This document shows, piece after piece, positions 8,899 through 17,926 of a DNA stretch of 64,000 bases (position 1 is its first letter; the number at the start of each line of letters is the position of its first letter). The notes below the pieces were generated by a model. That model made no database searches, was not told the origin of the DNA, and saw only the letters and a list, made by a program, of their open reading frames with translations. This DNA is from CAIVAT01 sp037128705. GTDB lineage: Bacteria > Bacteroidota > Bacteroidia > Bacteroidales > FEN-979. A program made the position numbers and the translations under genes. The stretch spans positions 1 to 64,000 of the forward strand of contig JBAXVX010000024.1 in assembly GCA_037128705.1 (NCBI GenBank), written 5' to 3'.

Positions 8899-8932
8899 TT
8901 ATAACTTAGTGTTTTTATTACACTATCTATAT
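8899..8932. promoter_or_regulatory. Palindromic operator, copy 1
   Basis: TAGTGT (8907-8912), a 7-bp spacer and ACACTA (8920-8925) form a 19-bp inverted repeat. It lies within a longer block (TTATAACT before it, TATATT after it) that is repeated almost exactly at 10180-10214. It sits in the divergent region between the Nudix regulator and the acyltransferase gene, as expected for an autoregulated local operator. Confidence 0.7.
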
Positions 8933-8977
8933 TATATTGTGTAACTTTTAAACCTGGTTTAATTTATACTTTGAGAA

Positions 8978-10069
8978 ATGAAACAAGGACGACTTAAATC
9001 AATTGATGCCCTCAGAGGCTTTGATATGTTCTGGATATCAAGCGGTGATGCATTCTTTATCGCATTGTTCACCTTTGTCAACACACCCTTCTTTAAAGAT
9101 ATGGCATTGCAGTTGGATCATCCATCCTGGGCGGGATTTCGGTTTTATGACATGATATTTCCACTTTTTCTGTTCATCATGGGGGTGGTTATGCCCCTGT
9201 CAATTACCCGCAGGCTTGAGCGGGGTGATTCCAGGAAAAAACTATACCTTCATGTTTTTCAGCGAACCATCCTTCTTATTTTACTAGGCCTTGTTTATAA
9301 TGGACTTTTTAATTTTGATTTTGCCGGGCAGCGATATACCGGCGTGTTGCAGCGATTCGCGGTAACCTATTTCTTTGCTGCCATCATTGTGATGAATTTT
9401 AAAAACAGGGGTCAGTTGATCTGGGCTGGTTCGATTCTCATTATTTATTGGCTTATCCTGCTTTTTATCCCTTCCCCCGGATTTCAACCCTATGACCTTA
9501 CTCCCCAGGGCAATCTGTGCGGCTATATCGACAGAAAATTTTTGCCGGGATCCTTTTGTTGCTATACCTACGGTGATAATGAGGGCATCCTGACAATGTT
9601 CCCGGCCATAGCGAACGTACTGTTTGGTGTTCTTGCCGGCCGGTGGCTGCTGGGTGAAGATGAAAACAATAAAAAGGTAAAAAATCTTGTCATTGCAGGG
9701 GCCTGCTTTATTGCCGGCGGATTATTATGGAGCCTTGTTTTTCCGGTTAACAAGTATTTATGGACCGGATCTTATGTTTTACTTACCAGCGGGATATCCT
9801 TTTTACTGCTCTCCCTCTTTTTCTGGATTATCGATGTAAAAGGATATCACCGCTGGGCCTTTCCTTTTATCGTCATCGGGTTAAATCCCATAACCATTTA
9901 TGTGGCCCAGGGTGTTTTTGATTTTGGCATCATAGCCAATATCTTCATTCATGGGTTTGCTGATTCCTTCGGTAGTTTTAAGCCCGTTTTTTTCCAGTTC
10001 AGTGTCATCCTGGTAAAATGGCTGTTTTTATATTTCCTCTACCGGAAACAAATATTTCTGAAAGTATAA
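8978..10069 (+). CDS. Membrane acyltransferase of the HGSNAT / DUF5009 family
   Basis: This 363-residue integral membrane protein has about ten hydrophobic segments. It starts 'GRLKSIDALRGFDMFWI', the family hallmark, followed by 'DMIFPLFLFIMGVVMPLSI' and 'GVLQRFAVTYF'. The family includes human heparan-alpha-glucosaminide N-acetyltransferase and bacterial NagX-like proteins, which carry acetyl groups across a membrane to glycans or amino sugars. No signal peptide is needed because the first transmembrane helix targets it. It is divergent from the Nudix regulator with a palindromic operator between them, and the same operator recurs upstream of the PUL, so it is probably co-regulated. Its acceptor here is unknown; a sugar or cell-envelope glycan is plausible. 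Confidence 0.85.
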   Translation: MKQGRLKSIDALRGFDMFWISSGDAFFIALFTFVNTPFFKDMALQLDHPSWAGFRFYDMIFPLFLFIMGVVMPLSITRRLERGDSRKKLYLHVFQRTILLILLGLVYNGLFNFDFAGQRYTGVLQRFAVTYFFAAIIVMNFKNRGQLIWAGSILIIYWLILLFIPSPGFQPYDLTPQGNLCGYIDRKFLPGSFCCYTYGDNEGILTMFPAIANVLFGVLAGRWLLGEDENNKKVKNLVIAGACFIAGGLLWSLVFPVNKYLWTGSYVLLTSGISFLLLSLFFWIIDVKGYHRWAFPFIVIGLNPITIYVAQGVFDFGIIANIFIHGFADSFGSFKPVFFQFSVILVKWLFLYFLYRKQIFLKV

Positions 10070-10118
10070 AAACCGGTTTGTTAAATAACTTATTATCAGA
10101 CTATTGAATTAATGAACC

Positions 10119-10157
10119 CACTTTATCTAAAAAAAAATATTTTTTTTAGATAAAGTG
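10119..10157. terminator. Long A/T-rich hairpin after the acyltransferase gene
   Basis: A near-perfect inverted repeat runs from CACTTTATCTAAAAAAA to TTTTTTTTAGATAAAGTG with a very short centre. The A and T tracts in the two arms would serve as U-tracts in either direction, so it could be a bidirectional terminator that insulates the acyltransferase gene from the PUL promoter. It ends 30 bp before operator copy 2. Confidence 0.55.
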
Positions 10158-10179
10158 CTTGGAAAATTAGTTTTATTAT

Positions 10180-10214
10180 TTATAACTTAGTGTCGTTATT
10201 ACACTATGTATATT
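10180..10214. promoter_or_regulatory. Palindromic operator, copy 2, upstream of the PUL
   Basis: TAGTGT (10188-10193), a 7-bp spacer and ACACTA (10201-10206) match copy 1 at the same spacing, within the shared block TTATAACTTAGTGT...TTATTACACTAT.TATATT. It is followed by TATATTTTG, which could be a variant -7 element. The gene-free stretch 10070-10493 (424 bp) holds the hairpin, this operator, an A-rich run and a second -7-like box near the gene. Confidence 0.7.
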
Positions 10215-10443
10215 TTGTAAGGGTATTGGGGGCAGATTCAGGAATTTAAGGTTTTTTTATAATTTCAAATAGTTGATTATTAATTATGTATGAAAATTTA
10301 CCTTGTTGTCCTCATCGTCACCGATCCTTGTCATCCTTTTATTTATTTTGCATAGAACAAACATAATCCGACAAAAAAACAAAAAAAAGTTAAAAAAAGT
10401 AAATTGTCGAAGGTGTTTTTTTCTTTTCAGCATTCGATTATAG

Positions 10444-10451
10444 TATATTTG
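10444..10451 (+). promoter_or_regulatory. Candidate -7 box (TATATTTG) of the PKD lipoprotein gene
   Basis: TATATTTG fits the Bacteroidota -7 consensus TAnnTTTG and lies 43 bp before the ATG at 10494. No convincing -33 TTG was seen at the usual distance, so confidence is limited. Confidence 0.35.
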
Positions 10452-10493
10452 CCATAAATAACCTAGTAATTAACTCTTTAAATTCAAACCAAA

Positions 10494-12269
10494 ATGAAAA
10501 ATGTGTCCAAATTCAGTTGGGTGATTTACTTTTTGTTGATTATCCCGCTCATCATCTCGTGCAAGAAAACGACAACAGAGCCTGATGTCATTGCCGACTT
10601 TACCTATTTGGTTGATAAAACAGATTTCAAAAAAGTCGCTTTTACCAGTACTGCACAGAATTATGCTTCGCTCAAGTGGGATTTTGGTGATCAAACCTCA
10701 TCCACTGAAGCTAACCCGGTTCATACTTTTGCCGCTGTTGGAACCTTTGCCGTAAAACTTACAGCTACATCACCTTCCGGAGTGAATGATGTCATTACCA
10801 AACAAATTACCATTGCCGATCCGAACGCCGAATTGACGAAACTGGTTGGTGAAACTTCCAAAACCTGGAAACTGCTTCGCGTTACCACAAGCGGACGTTA
10901 TCCGCTGCAATGCGGCCCTGAAGATCACTCTACCATTTGGTGGGCCATGGGAAAAGACAACAATGAAATTGCCAATCGTCCCTGTATGCTCAACGATGAA
11001 TGGACCTTCGGCCGTGATGGCTCATTGAAAATTGACCTTAAAGGAGATTACTGGGCAGAAGGTGGCATGTTTATGCCTGAAAATATTTGCGCATCCACTG
11101 ATCAGATGCTTGGACCCAATGGGGAAGACCTTTCCGCATGGGGTGGTGGAAATTTCACTTTTGTGTTGACCACCGGAACGACTTCTACGCTCAAGTCAGT
11201 TGGACTTGGCGCTTTTATCGGATTCTTTAAACTTGGAAATGGCTCTGAAACCAAAGTTCCCCTGGAATCAGTTACCTACAATGTTGTTACCCTTACCGAT
11301 GGCCCTATTGATACGCTGATCGTTGAAGGCATTTACAAATGGGATCCCGCCGTATCAGGTGGTTACTGGAGATTTGTCCTCATGCATTATGACAACCCAG
11401 CCGATGAACCTCCCATTCCAGGAAATAAACCAAATGTTTCCTTTACAACTGAAATCAGTGGTCAGACTGTGATATTCAATAATACCACATCAGGCGCAGA
11501 TTCATACCTGTGGGATTTTGGTGACGGACAAACCTCTACCGAACAGAATCCAACCCATACTTACACGGGAGGACCATTTACTATCACCTTGTCAGGCACC
11601 AATGCAAATGGAACGAGCACTGCATCTGCCGTAATCTTTATTTCAACTGCCGACCTCACCGATGCTATGTTACAGGGAGCTGCGTGGAAAGTTCAGGTTT
11701 CAGATAAATCTGTCTTTGTAGGTCCCGGACTTGGAAAAAGTGACTGGTGGTCTTTGCCAAAAAGTTTCATGACGGGTGGCACAGGCGCGGACGACTGGAC
11801 CTGTTTACCTGACGATGAATTTACCTTCGGCGCAGGAGGTTCATATACATACAATACTATGGGAAGTGCCCGCAATGACAACTATTTCGGCGATCCAAAC
11901 GGTTGCTGGTCTGATGTGCAAATTGCAGGAAGTACCACAGGCGGTGCTGCATTTGGCAGTGCAACCCACACATATGTACTTACCCCTGCAACAGGAACCA
12001 CAAGACCAATCATTACACTGACGAATGGCACACTTACAGGTGGAGGTGCGGCCGCAGCGTTTCTTGGTTTCTATAAAGGATATTATGGTGGTGAGAACGC
12101 TAAAAAATCAGATGGAACATATCCTATTGCAAATGGTGGTTTTGCTACCAACACCTATGAAGTAATGGGTTATGCAAATACCGGGTCAAAAGAGTATTTG
12201 TTTGTTTCAGTTGATATCACAGCAGCCCATGACGGAACATCTGCCTGGTCTGTCATCCTGGAACGCTAA
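10494..12269 (+). CDS. PUL surface lipoprotein with two PKD domains (putative glycan-binding protein)
   Basis: The 591-residue product has a lipoprotein signal with 'LIISC' (Cys23) and a charged tail. The mature part is a duplicated unit. A PKD domain (~35-110, with 'LKWDFGDQTSSTEANPVHTF') is followed by a ~190-residue domain beginning 'WKLLRVTTSGRYPLQCGP'; a second PKD (~315-383, 'YLWDFGDGQTSTEQNPTHTY') is followed by a domain with a matching plan ('WKVQVSDKSVFVGPG', 'DDEFTFGAGGSYTYN'). No catalytic motif is visible. As the first gene after the operator and ahead of GH16/SusC/SusD, it is probably a surface glycan-binding protein. A strong hairpin follows it, so it is likely to be expressed at a higher level than the downstream genes. 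Confidence 0.75.
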   Translation: MKNVSKFSWVIYFLLIIPLIISCKKTTTEPDVIADFTYLVDKTDFKKVAFTSTAQNYASLKWDFGDQTSSTEANPVHTFAAVGTFAVKLTATSPSGVNDVITKQITIADPNAELTKLVGETSKTWKLLRVTTSGRYPLQCGPEDHSTIWWAMGKDNNEIANRPCMLNDEWTFGRDGSLKIDLKGDYWAEGGMFMPENICASTDQMLGPNGEDLSAWGGGNFTFVLTTGTTSTLKSVGLGAFIGFFKLGNGSETKVPLESVTYNVVTLTDGPIDTLIVEGIYKWDPAVSGGYWRFVLMHYDNPADEPPIPGNKPNVSFTTEISGQTVIFNNTTSGADSYLWDFGDGQTSTEQNPTHTYTGGPFTITLSGTNANGTSTASAVIFISTADLTDAMLQGAAWKVQVSDKSVFVGPGLGKSDWWSLPKSFMTGGTGADDWTCLPDDEFTFGAGGSYTYNTMGSARNDNYFGDPNGCWSDVQIAGSTTGGAAFGSATHTYVLTPATGTTRPIITLTNGTLTGGGAAAAFLGFYKGYYGGENAKKSDGTYPIANGGFATNTYEVMGYANTGSKEYLFVSVDITAAHDGTSAWSVILER

Positions 12270-12295
12270 TCCTAATTTTTAAAAATTGCTTGACA

Positions 12296-12340
12296 AAGAA
12301 CAGGAGTGGGCCGGTTTTGCCTCACTCCTGTTCTTTTATA
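12296..12340 (+). terminator. Strong hairpin between the PKD lipoprotein and GH16 genes
   Basis: A perfect 13-bp stem (AAGAACAGGAGTG at 12296-12308 with CACTCCTGTTCTT at 12323-12335), a 14-nt loop and a following TTT-rich run fit a Rho-independent terminator or partial attenuator inside the PUL. Confidence 0.8.
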
Positions 12341-12389
12341 AAATAGTTTGAGTGCCGTCATTTGTACGTTTCAAAACAATTTGTACCAC

Positions 12390-13451
12390 ATGAAATCCCT
12401 GATTTTATTCATATTACTCGGCTTCGCCCGGGTCTGCGTTGCACAAACGGAAGTACTTGTCTGGAGTGATGAATTCGACGGAACAGGTGCCCCTGATCCT
12501 TATAGCTGGTCACATGATTTAGGCGCCGGTGGCTGGGGAAACAACGAGGTACAGACCTATACAAATTCCACCCAGAATTCACGGAAGGAAAATGGCAAAC
12601 TGATCATCGAAGCAAAAAAGCAGGGGAATACATGGACATCGGCCAGGCTGATTACCAACAACAAACACGAATTCAAATACGGCCGTGTGGTATTCAGGGC
12701 CAAGCTTCCTGTAGGATCCGGAACCTGGCCGGCACTCTGGATGCTCGGTGAAAACTTTGCCACCAAGGGCTGGCCTGCCTGCGGCGAAGTCGATGTCATG
12801 GAGCATGTTGGCAAGGATCCGGGCTGGGTACACAGTGCCCTGCATACCCCTTCAAGCCATGGAGCAACCGTAAATACCCAGGGAAAATACATCACTTCAT
12901 GCCAGACCGAATTTCACAATTACGAAATGAACTGGAAATACAATAAAATTGAATTCAGAATCGACAGCGTTTTATTTTACACTTACAGCCCAACCGTGAG
13001 AAACGGATCCACCTGGCCTTTCGACCTCCCATTTTTCCTGATCATGAATGTTGCCATGGGTGGAAACATGGGGAGCGATCCTCAGTATGAAACAGGAGGT
13101 TTGAAAAATGGAATTGATCCCGCACTCTCTTCAGCTATCATGGAGGTTGAGTATGTCAGGGTATACCAATACCCGGCTTCGGTTGAAGATCCTTTGGATG
13201 GTGATGGTTCAAAAGATACTGAACACTCATTTCTCTTCCCAAATCCAAGCGATGGAAAAATTCAGATAAGCCTTCCGTTTGGAACAAATGCCACGGGAAC
13301 GATCTATAATTTATATGGTAACAATGTTTTTCAATTTATTGCCAACGATCCTGCGACACAAATCGATGTGTCGGGCCTTTCTAAAGGAATTTATTGCATT
13401 GCCTTGCGGTCAGAAGGAAAAATTCGTACAAATAAACTGATTATCAAATAA
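12390..13451 (+). CDS. GH16 beta-1,3-glucanase (laminarinase) with T9SS sorting domain
   Basis: From the ATG at 12390 the protein has 353 residues, with a signal peptide ending 'CVAQ'; the longer open frame starts only with TTG. The GH16 jelly roll spans ~22-262. The catalytic motif is 'GEVDVMEHVG' (Glu133 nucleophile, Asp135, Glu138 acid/base), with 'GTWPALWMLG' before it. The single-residue spacing in ExDxxE, with Met at the interior position, matches beta-1,3-glucanases. A T9SS domain ('FLFPNPSDGKIQISLPF' to 'RTNKLIIK') occupies ~275-353, so the enzyme should be on the surface or released. It makes the first endo-cuts in beta-1,3-glucan for import by the neighbouring SusC/SusD. The SusC gene follows after 19 bp. 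Confidence 0.93.
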   Translation: MKSLILFILLGFARVCVAQTEVLVWSDEFDGTGAPDPYSWSHDLGAGGWGNNEVQTYTNSTQNSRKENGKLIIEAKKQGNTWTSARLITNNKHEFKYGRVVFRAKLPVGSGTWPALWMLGENFATKGWPACGEVDVMEHVGKDPGWVHSALHTPSSHGATVNTQGKYITSCQTEFHNYEMNWKYNKIEFRIDSVLFYTYSPTVRNGSTWPFDLPFFLIMNVAMGGNMGSDPQYETGGLKNGIDPALSSAIMEVEYVRVYQYPASVEDPLDGDGSKDTEHSFLFPNPSDGKIQISLPFGTNATGTIYNLYGNNVFQFIANDPATQIDVSGLSKGIYCIALRSEGKIRTNKLIIK

Positions 13452-13470
13452 TTAATTTAACACTTTTATT

Positions 13471-16401
13471 ATGAACAGATTATTTGCACTGTTTTTTTTC
13501 ATGATCTTTTCCCTGTCTGTTTTCGCACAAGGCAGGATGATCACCGGCAAAGTTACTGATGCCACTGGACTCGGGATTCCCGGTGTGACAGTTCAATTGG
13601 TTGGTACAACGATCGGAACGGTTACTGACGTAAACGGAGCGTACCAGGTCAAAGTTACCAACGAAGTAATAAAATTCAGCTGTATCGGATATGTAACTCA
13701 GGAGATTGCTGTAACAAACCAGGTTACCATCAATGTGGTGTTGAAAGAAGAGACTACAACACTCAACGAAGTGGTAATCATTGGATATGGCACGCAAATG
13801 AAGAAGGATCTGACTACCGCGGTATCGACGATCGACCAGAAAGCTATCAGGGACCGGCCCATGGTTTCAGCTGTGGAAGCTCTCCAGGGAAAGGCGGCCG
13901 GCGTTCAGGTCGTCCAGCCATCAGGAAAACCCGGTGCCGGCATTTCGGTACGTGTACGCGGTTCAACGTCGGTGTTGGCAGGCAATGAACCGCTTTACGT
14001 GGTTGACGGCGTTCCCACCACGGATATTCGGGGGTTGGACCCATCGGACATCGCCTCGATGAGCGTATTAAAAGATGCATCATCTTCCTCCATATACGGA
14101 GCCCGGGCAGCCAACGGCGTGGTCCTGATCACCACACAGCGTGGTAAAGAAAGCGCCCCCGTTATTCGCTTTAATACCTATTTCGGTTTTTCAAAACTGG
14201 GAAAGCAGATCGAAGTGCTGTCCACGAAAAAATATCGTGACCTGATGGATGAGATTAAAATTGGCCCTCTGGATCCGACAGCCACTGGTTATACGAACTG
14301 GCCTGACATGGTATTTGGCACAGGATATAATCAATCCTACCAACTGTCGTTTTCAGGTGGAGGACAAAAATCACAGTACTATGTTTCCATCGGATACCTG
14401 GGCGACCAGGGTATCGTTAAACCGGCCCTGTTTAACCGGTATTCTGTCAGGGTCAACCTTGACAATGAGTTGAGACCATGGCTTAAGTTTGGAACAAACA
14501 TCAACATCTTACGCTTGCAAACCAAAGATACTCCGGATAATGCAAGTTCGGGAAGAGGAGGTGTTATCATGAGTGCCCTCAATACGCCGCCATTCCTCAG
14601 TGTTTACAGCAAAACAAATCCTAACCAGTTTGATCCCAACCCCTTTCAGCCCTCCTGGGAAAACCCGGTAGCCTATATGGAAGGACCAGACCAGGAATCA
14701 ATTGACAACCATATCATTGGCAATATGACCGCAGAGGCCACCATCATCAAAGGGTTGAGCTTTAAAACCAACTTTGGCGCTGATTTCAACAGCCACCAAT
14801 GGGATTATTACCTGGATCCGTTCCGGACAAATTATGGCCGGCAGCAGAATGGAATTGGTCGTTCCGACAAGGGAAACACCTTTACCTGGCTGTGGGAAAA
14901 CACCCTCAACTTTGCCAGGTCATTTGGTAAACACAATATCACCGCGCTCGCGGGCAGCAGTATCCAGAAAAGCAAATACAACGATTCCTATATCGAAGGG
15001 AATGACTTCCCGGCAAATTCATCGGTTACAACAATTAATGCAGCCAACAGTGTGAGAGGCAACACTACCCAGGAGGAATGGGCACTGGCCTCCTTCTTTG
15101 GAAGGGCAACCTATGATTTTAACAGCAGATACTACCTGACCGTAAGTTTGCGCAGCGATGGTTCTTCAAAACTCGCAAATCAATGGGGAACCATGCCCTC
15201 ATTTTCTGCAGGCTGGAGAATTTCATCGGAGAAGTTCATGAAGAAACTGACCTTCATCGACGACCTGAAGCTGCGTGGTGGCTGGGGTAAAAACGGGAAC
15301 CAGGAAGGAATCTCAAATTATGCACGCTTCGGACTGATCACCTATTATACACGGCCTCAAACCAACCCGTTATCCGGACCCGGTTCAGTGCAGACCTCCT
15401 ACGGAAACCCTGACCTGAAATGGGAAACAACCGCGCAGACAAATATCGGGCTTGATCTGACAATGTTCAACAACCGTGTTACCATCAACATTGATGCCTA
15501 CCTGAAGAAGACCAGCGATGTGCTGCTGAATGTTCAGTTACCCAACACAATGCCGATCACCAGCATTCAGACAAATGCAGGGACCATTGAGAACAAGGGG
15601 ATTGAATTTAACATCAATACGGTAAACCTGAATAAAAAACTCAGATGGGAAACCAGTTTCAACATGTCCTTCAACCGCAATAAAGTCACCAGTCTCCAGT
15701 ATACGGATGTATATTATTTCGGACGGATCTACAGCAATAACCAGGATGTCTCCATTGTGAAGGCCGGCTTGCCGCTTGGCTCTTTCTTTGGATATATCGC
15801 TGAAGGGGTAAACCCGAAAACAGGCGATATGATGTTCAAAGATGTCAACAATAACGGCATTCTTGACCCGGGCGACCGTACGGTAATAGGGAACGCCCAG
15901 CCAAAATACATATTCGGGATAACCAACACCTTTAAATACTGGCGGTTTGATCTCAACCTGTTTGTTCAGGGAAGTTATGGCAACGATATTTTCAATGCGA
16001 CCCGGATTGACCTGGAGGGGATGTTCGACAGCAAAAACCAATCGATCGTTGTGCTTGACCGCTGGACCCCGACAAACACCATAACCGATATTCCAAGGGC
16101 TGTTGGCGGCGGGAATGTTGATAATGTCCGGAATTCGACCCGGTTTATTGAAGACGGCTCCTATGTGCGGTTAAAATCGGTAACCCTATCCTATAAAATC
16201 ATTGACAACAACCCAAAGATAAAAGCCATTAAAAAGCTTTCGGTGTATGTCACAGGTGAAAACCTTCTGACACTCACCAATTACAGCGGTTTTGACCCGG
16301 AGGTGAATGCATTTGGCAGCAGTGCCACTGAACTCGGAATCGACTATGGAACCTATCCGCAGTCAAAAACCCTTATCGTTGGACTCAATATTGAATTTTA
16401 A
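13471..16401 (+). CDS. SusC-family TonB-dependent outer-membrane transporter (first pair)
   Basis: This 976-residue protein has a signal peptide ending 'SVFAQG'. Residues ~22-100 are the carboxypeptidase-regulatory-like N-terminal domain ('ITGKVTDATGLGIPGVTVQL'). The plug follows, with 'VIIGYGTQMKKDLTTAVSTI', 'VRVRGSTSVLAGNEPLYVVDGVP' and 'LKDASSSSIYGARAANGVVLITT', all standard SusC signatures. The remainder is a 22-strand barrel. It imports oligosaccharides with its SusD partner, which starts 11 bp downstream. The preceding GH16 implies beta-1,3-glucan fragments as cargo. At 976 residues it is slightly short for a SusC but complete. Confidence 0.96.
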   Translation: MNRLFALFFFMIFSLSVFAQGRMITGKVTDATGLGIPGVTVQLVGTTIGTVTDVNGAYQVKVTNEVIKFSCIGYVTQEIAVTNQVTINVVLKEETTTLNEVVIIGYGTQMKKDLTTAVSTIDQKAIRDRPMVSAVEALQGKAAGVQVVQPSGKPGAGISVRVRGSTSVLAGNEPLYVVDGVPTTDIRGLDPSDIASMSVLKDASSSSIYGARAANGVVLITTQRGKESAPVIRFNTYFGFSKLGKQIEVLSTKKYRDLMDEIKIGPLDPTATGYTNWPDMVFGTGYNQSYQLSFSGGGQKSQYYVSIGYLGDQGIVKPALFNRYSVRVNLDNELRPWLKFGTNINILRLQTKDTPDNASSGRGGVIMSALNTPPFLSVYSKTNPNQFDPNPFQPSWENPVAYMEGPDQESIDNHIIGNMTAEATIIKGLSFKTNFGADFNSHQWDYYLDPFRTNYGRQQNGIGRSDKGNTFTWLWENTLNFARSFGKHNITALAGSSIQKSKYNDSYIEGNDFPANSSVTTINAANSVRGNTTQEEWALASFFGRATYDFNSRYYLTVSLRSDGSSKLANQWGTMPSFSAGWRISSEKFMKKLTFIDDLKLRGGWGKNGNQEGISNYARFGLITYYTRPQTNPLSGPGSVQTSYGNPDLKWETTAQTNIGLDLTMFNNRVTINIDAYLKKTSDVLLNVQLPNTMPITSIQTNAGTIENKGIEFNINTVNLNKKLRWETSFNMSFNRNKVTSLQYTDVYYFGRIYSNNQDVSIVKAGLPLGSFFGYIAEGVNPKTGDMMFKDVNNNGILDPGDRTVIGNAQPKYIFGITNTFKYWRFDLNLFVQGSYGNDIFNATRIDLEGMFDSKNQSIVVLDRWTPTNTITDIPRAVGGGNVDNVRNSTRFIEDGSYVRLKSVTLSYKIIDNNPKIKAIKKLSVYVTGENLLTLTNYSGFDPEVNAFGSSATELGIDYGTYPQSKTLIVGLNIEF

Positions 16402-16412
16402 AAATTAAAACT

Positions 16413-17873
16413 ATGAAAAGGTTATTCATAATTTCAACCATATTGTTTGTTGCCATCCTGTTCGATTCCTGCAACAAATTTCTTGATTTGCAGCCTGTCT
16501 CCAATGGCATTGCCACGGGATCCACTGACTCCATTACCTATAAAACGGCGAGCGAAATAGAAGCCGCTCTGGCCGGGGTATATTCCGGTTTTAAAAACGA
16601 ATATTTTGAGCTGGATTATTTCGTCAATGGCGATGCACAATCGGACGATGCCTACGCGGGTGCCGACAATCCTTCAAACTTCCAGATCGACGACTTTAAA
16701 ATCGATGCCACCAATTCCAATGTGAGCCGCGATTGGGCCTATCTGTATTCGATCATTGGAAATGCAAACTCTGTTATTAACAATGTTGCTGCCGTTCCTG
16801 ATCCGGCTTTGACCCCGGAGCGGAAAAACGAGATACTTGGAGAAGCTTCATTTATCAGGGCTTTTATGTATTTTCAGCTTGTTCAGCAATGGGGTGATGT
16901 TCCCTTGCAGTTAAAGGAGGTTAAAACCATCAGCGCTGACCTGTTGCCCGAAATTTATTCGATCCTCTTTCCACCCCGTTCGGCGGCAGCGGATGTTTAC
17001 AAACAGATCATCCTGGATCTTGAGACCGCGTTGGCCAATGTTAAACCGACTGCCACGAACAAGGGATTTATCACAACGGGCGCTGTAAATGCAATTCTTG
17101 CAAAGGTATATGCCACCCAGGATCCGCACGACTGGCCCAAAGTGCTGACATACTGTAACAATGTGATTGCCGGCGGATACAGCCTGTTGCCTGATTACCA
17201 CATGCTTTGGGATAATCTTCACAAAAATTCGACTGAATCCATTTTTGAGATCAATTATACCGGAGGAAGCACCGATGGCAACTGGGGAGCATCCATGTTC
17301 CGCGGACTTGATTGGAAAAAATTCAACATTCCTTCCAATGATCTTGTGAAGGCATTTGACACGGAGAAAGATACGGTGAGAAAAAATGCTTCGATCATCT
17401 GGATCGATGTTACCGGAAAATGGTCGGATATACATTGGCCTCAGACAAATTATCCTTTTCTCAACAAATGGCATAATTTCGAACAGGGGAGTGATCAGAA
17501 TTATATATTTATCAGGCTGGCCGATATTTTATTGCTGAAGGCAGAAGCCCTGAACGAAACTGGCGATCTGGCTGGTGCAGCCGACCTGGTGAATGTGATC
17601 AGGAGCCGTGCCAAACTGGCCAACACCACTGCGAATTCACAGGCAGCCATGCGCCTTGCCATTGAAAAGGAACGCAGGCTCGAACTGGCCTTTGAAGGCG
17701 TCCGCTGGTTCGATCTGAAGCGGACCGGAAGAGCCATTGATGTGATGAACAGTGCCGTTGGTCCCGACGATGTTCCGCTGGGTTATAATCTTACGCAAAA
17801 CAGATTGGTGTTTCCTATCCCGCAGGCTGAATTGGATAAAAACACCAAACTGGTTCAAAATCCTGGATATTAA
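16413..17873 (+). CDS. SusD/RagB-family surface glycan-binding lipoprotein (first pair)
   Basis: The 486-residue protein has a lipoprotein signal with 'LFDSC' (Cys20) followed by 'NKFLDLQP', the usual SusD start. TPR-like helices carry 'EILGEASFIRAFMYFQLVQQWGDVPL'. The C-terminus has 'FIRLADILLLKAEALNETGDLAGA', 'ERRLELAFEGVRWFDLKRTG' and 'FPIPQAELDKNTKLVQNPGY', all diagnostic. It forms the lid on the adjacent SusC and captures beta-glucan oligosaccharides. Downstream it is followed closely by the GH30 lipoprotein gene, consistent with one transcript. Confidence 0.96.
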   Translation: MKRLFIISTILFVAILFDSCNKFLDLQPVSNGIATGSTDSITYKTASEIEAALAGVYSGFKNEYFELDYFVNGDAQSDDAYAGADNPSNFQIDDFKIDATNSNVSRDWAYLYSIIGNANSVINNVAAVPDPALTPERKNEILGEASFIRAFMYFQLVQQWGDVPLQLKEVKTISADLLPEIYSILFPPRSAAADVYKQIILDLETALANVKPTATNKGFITTGAVNAILAKVYATQDPHDWPKVLTYCNNVIAGGYSLLPDYHMLWDNLHKNSTESIFEINYTGGSTDGNWGASMFRGLDWKKFNIPSNDLVKAFDTEKDTVRKNASIIWIDVTGKWSDIHWPQTNYPFLNKWHNFEQGSDQNYIFIRLADILLLKAEALNETGDLAGAADLVNVIRSRAKLANTTANSQAAMRLAIEKERRLELAFEGVRWFDLKRTGRAIDVMNSAVGPDDVPLGYNLTQNRLVFPIPQAELDKNTKLVQNPGY

Positions 17874-17926
17874 CCTGCTTTATATTCCATGGGATGATAG
17901 TTCATTTTGTCAAGGCAGTTCAGATA

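Noticed and set aside
10360..10410. A-rich run upstream of the PKD lipoprotein gene as a possible regulatory RNA
   Set aside because: It has no stable fold or conserved element that I can recognise; plain A/T-rich promoter DNA explains it.
16911..17474. 187-residue minus-strand open frame inside the first SusD gene
   Set aside because: The SusD signatures on the plus strand leave no doubt. The reverse frame has no domain or neighbours to support it.
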